Shown one piece after another: positions 63,050 to 64,000 of a stretch of DNA of 64,000 nt (the first letter of the stretch is position 1; each line of letters opens with the position of its first letter). Under the pieces are notes generated by a model. That model saw nothing but the letters and a program-made list of their open reading frames with translations. It was not told the DNA's origin and ran no database searches. This stretch comes from UBA4479 sp963974935 (GTDB taxonomy: Bacteria; Pseudomonadota; Alphaproteobacteria; Rhodospirillales; Casp-alpha2). The stretch covers positions 60,923 through 124,922 of the forward strand of contig CAXBEV010000010.1 of NCBI GenBank assembly GCA_963974935.1, given 5' to 3'. The position numbers and the translations under genes are program-made.

Positions 63050-64000
63050 TTAATCGAACCGCGCTTCGACGGCTTCTGCGGGCCAACGGGCGGTTACTCG
63101 TGCGCCCCCGTCTGATAAATTTAGAAGTTCCATGCGCCCACCTCGCGCTTCAACGTACTTTTTGCAGATATAAAGGCCTAATCCGTGCGTCTTTTTTGAG
63201 GTGCTGGCTTTGAGCGCATCTCCTCCAACAAATCGCATGCCAAAGTTGTCGAGAACGAATTTATCTATTCCAGTGCCATTATCTTCGATTGCTAGAGTTA
63301 CTTCACGGCCAACCACTCCCGCCCATGTAACCGTTATCCTCCCACCATTAGGTGTGTGTTTGAAGGCGTTTGCGATTAAATTATTCTGGATTTGATTGGC
63401 GACCCTAGGATCGCCTGTGATCAACCTTGGGGCGTCCGGTCCGCTAATAACTTCCAGAGAGATATTCTTTTCCTTAGAAATATAGGTAAAACTAGCGGCG
63501 ACTTTTTTCGAATGCATAACCGGGTCATAGGTCTCTTTTTTCAGAACAACCCCCGTCGCCTCCATCTTGCTCAGGTCCAAAACATCATCCACGAGGGCGA
63601 GAAGCTGCTTTGCGCTCCCTACAACGATACCAGCATATTCTTTGTACGTTTTGTTCCCGATTGGGCCGAGGACTTCTCGGGCCATCATCTCTGAAAATCC
63701 GATCACAGAGTTGAGCGGGGTTCGTAGATCATGACTCATAGCAGCGAGGAAGTTTGTTTGGGTTGCTTGAGCCGCCACTAACTGATCGCGGGCGCTCTGC
63801 AGTTCTTCACGACGCTTGATTTGATCGGTAATATCAGTGCGGATACCCATATATCTGTTTGGTTTTCCATCATCACCAAAATACGGAACAATCGTTGTCT
63901 GCACCCAATAGTGTTGGCCATCTTTTCGGCTGTTTTTAATTTCACTGTCAACGCCGGAGTAAAAATCCACCACTGGCCGGAGTAAAAATCCACCACTGTG
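63050..64000 (-). CDS. PAS sensor histidine kinase, 5' end beyond the window
   Basis: The C-terminal 307 or more residues: the end of a PAS/PAC domain (DGQHYWVQTTIVPYFGD, then GIRTDITDQI), a coil, the phosphoacceptor in AMSHDLRTPLNSVIGFSE, and the ATPase with EDNGTGID and GLGLYIC. It converges with the previous kinase. Its PAC region meets a 23-bp perfect tandem duplication at 63953-63998; as 23 is not a multiple of 3, the frame upstream depends on how many copies are real. The gene may be truncated or frameshifted; its start is outside the window. Confidence 0.8.
   Translation of the reverse strand, partial: HSGGFLLRPVVDFYSGVDSEIKNSRKDGQHYWVQTTIVPYFGDDGKPNRYMGIRTDITDQIKRREELQSARDQLVAAQATQTNFLAAMSHDLRTPLNSVIGFSEMMAREVLGPIGNKTYKEYAGIVVGSAKQLLALVDDVLDLSKMEATGVVLKKETYDPVMHSKKVAASFTYISKEKNISLEVISGPDAPRLITGDPRVANQIQNNLIANAFKHTPNGGRITVTWAGVVGREVTLAIEDNGTGIDKFVLDNFGMRFVGGDALKASTSKKTHGLGLYICKKYVEARGGRMELLNLSDGGARVTARWPAEAVEARFD
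63953..63998. repeat. 23-bp perfect tandem duplication inside the kinase gene
   Basis: The 23 bases at 63953-63975 are repeated exactly at 63976-63998. It lies in the PAC-domain codons of the minus-strand kinase and would shift the frame relative to a single-copy version. It could be a real slippage mutation or an assembly artefact near a contig end. Confidence 0.85.

Noticed and set aside
1..64000. CRISPR arrays, rRNA operons, insertion sequences and plasmid or phage structural genes
   Set aside because: None seen. No regularly spaced repeats, no transposase motifs with terminal repeats and no rRNA-like segments were found by reading the sequence.

Overview
The window reads as the chromosome of a free-living, probably aquatic alphaproteobacterium, most likely in or near Rhodospirillales. 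The basis is the mix of genes: an alphaproteobacterial-type glutamate-cysteine ligase, two PAS_5-like proteins, a CheZ with a CheY-docking tail, Hsp33, RecX, and a high-GC coding style with many GTG starts. This is an inference from protein content, not a phylogeny. The backbone is dense, in short operons on both strands.

Layout. 0.2-4.8 kb: a CoA-transferase gene, the remnant of a citryl-CoA-lyase-like gene, and a hydroxyproline catabolic operon (deaminase, D-amino-acid oxidase-type dehydrogenase, epimerase). 4.9-10.2 kb: a PhyH-type oxygenase, a peroxiredoxin with a textbook terminator, a dimethylglycine/sarcosine dehydrogenase-like FAD-GcvT protein and a YdjM-type membrane protein. 10.4-13.9 kb: glutathione-dependent formaldehyde oxidation (frmA ... 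fghA), interrupted by a PAS_5 protein and an agmatinase-family gene. 13.9-15.2 kb: an MFS transporter. 15.2-19.1 kb is accessory: a histidine kinase and response regulator lie between a tRNA-Gly 3' fragment and the intact tRNA-Gly(CCC), followed by two lipoprotein genes set between diverged repeats. 19.1-22 kb: a TauD oxygenase and a radical SAM/metallophosphoesterase pair. 22-41.5 kb: mostly housekeeping, envelope and transport (OmpA lipoprotein, apaG, folE, trkH, hslO, argF-argD, ABC-2 permease, recX, zntB-like, mscS, arsC, two large TPR proteins, usp, LysR), with one MFS pseudogene. 41.8-45.9 kb: a CoA-transferase/acyl-CoA dehydrogenase/TPP-enzyme operon. 45.9-52.9 kb: cheZ, msrB, gst, an SDR, a PAS protein, rsmE-gshA and ubiA. 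53-56 kb: a polyol or sugar-acid dehydrogenase pair behind a palindromic operator and a small leader ORF, then ACR3. 56.2-60 kb: a CbiX with a Cys/His-rich tail, a mini zinc-ribbon protein, a FAD oxidase, an OmpA-like protein and a second PAS_5 protein.

At 60.45 kb the 3' part of a tRNA-Arg(CCG) marks what looks like the left end of an integrated element. From there to the window end the DNA is visibly more AT-rich and carries two sensor kinases, the second cut by the window edge. The two tRNA-fragment sites, both next to signalling genes and neither with a visible integrase, are the most unusual structural features. C1 and methylated-amine chemistry recurs: the FAD-GcvT protein could release formaldehyde, which frmA/fghA would detoxify using glutathione made by gshA.
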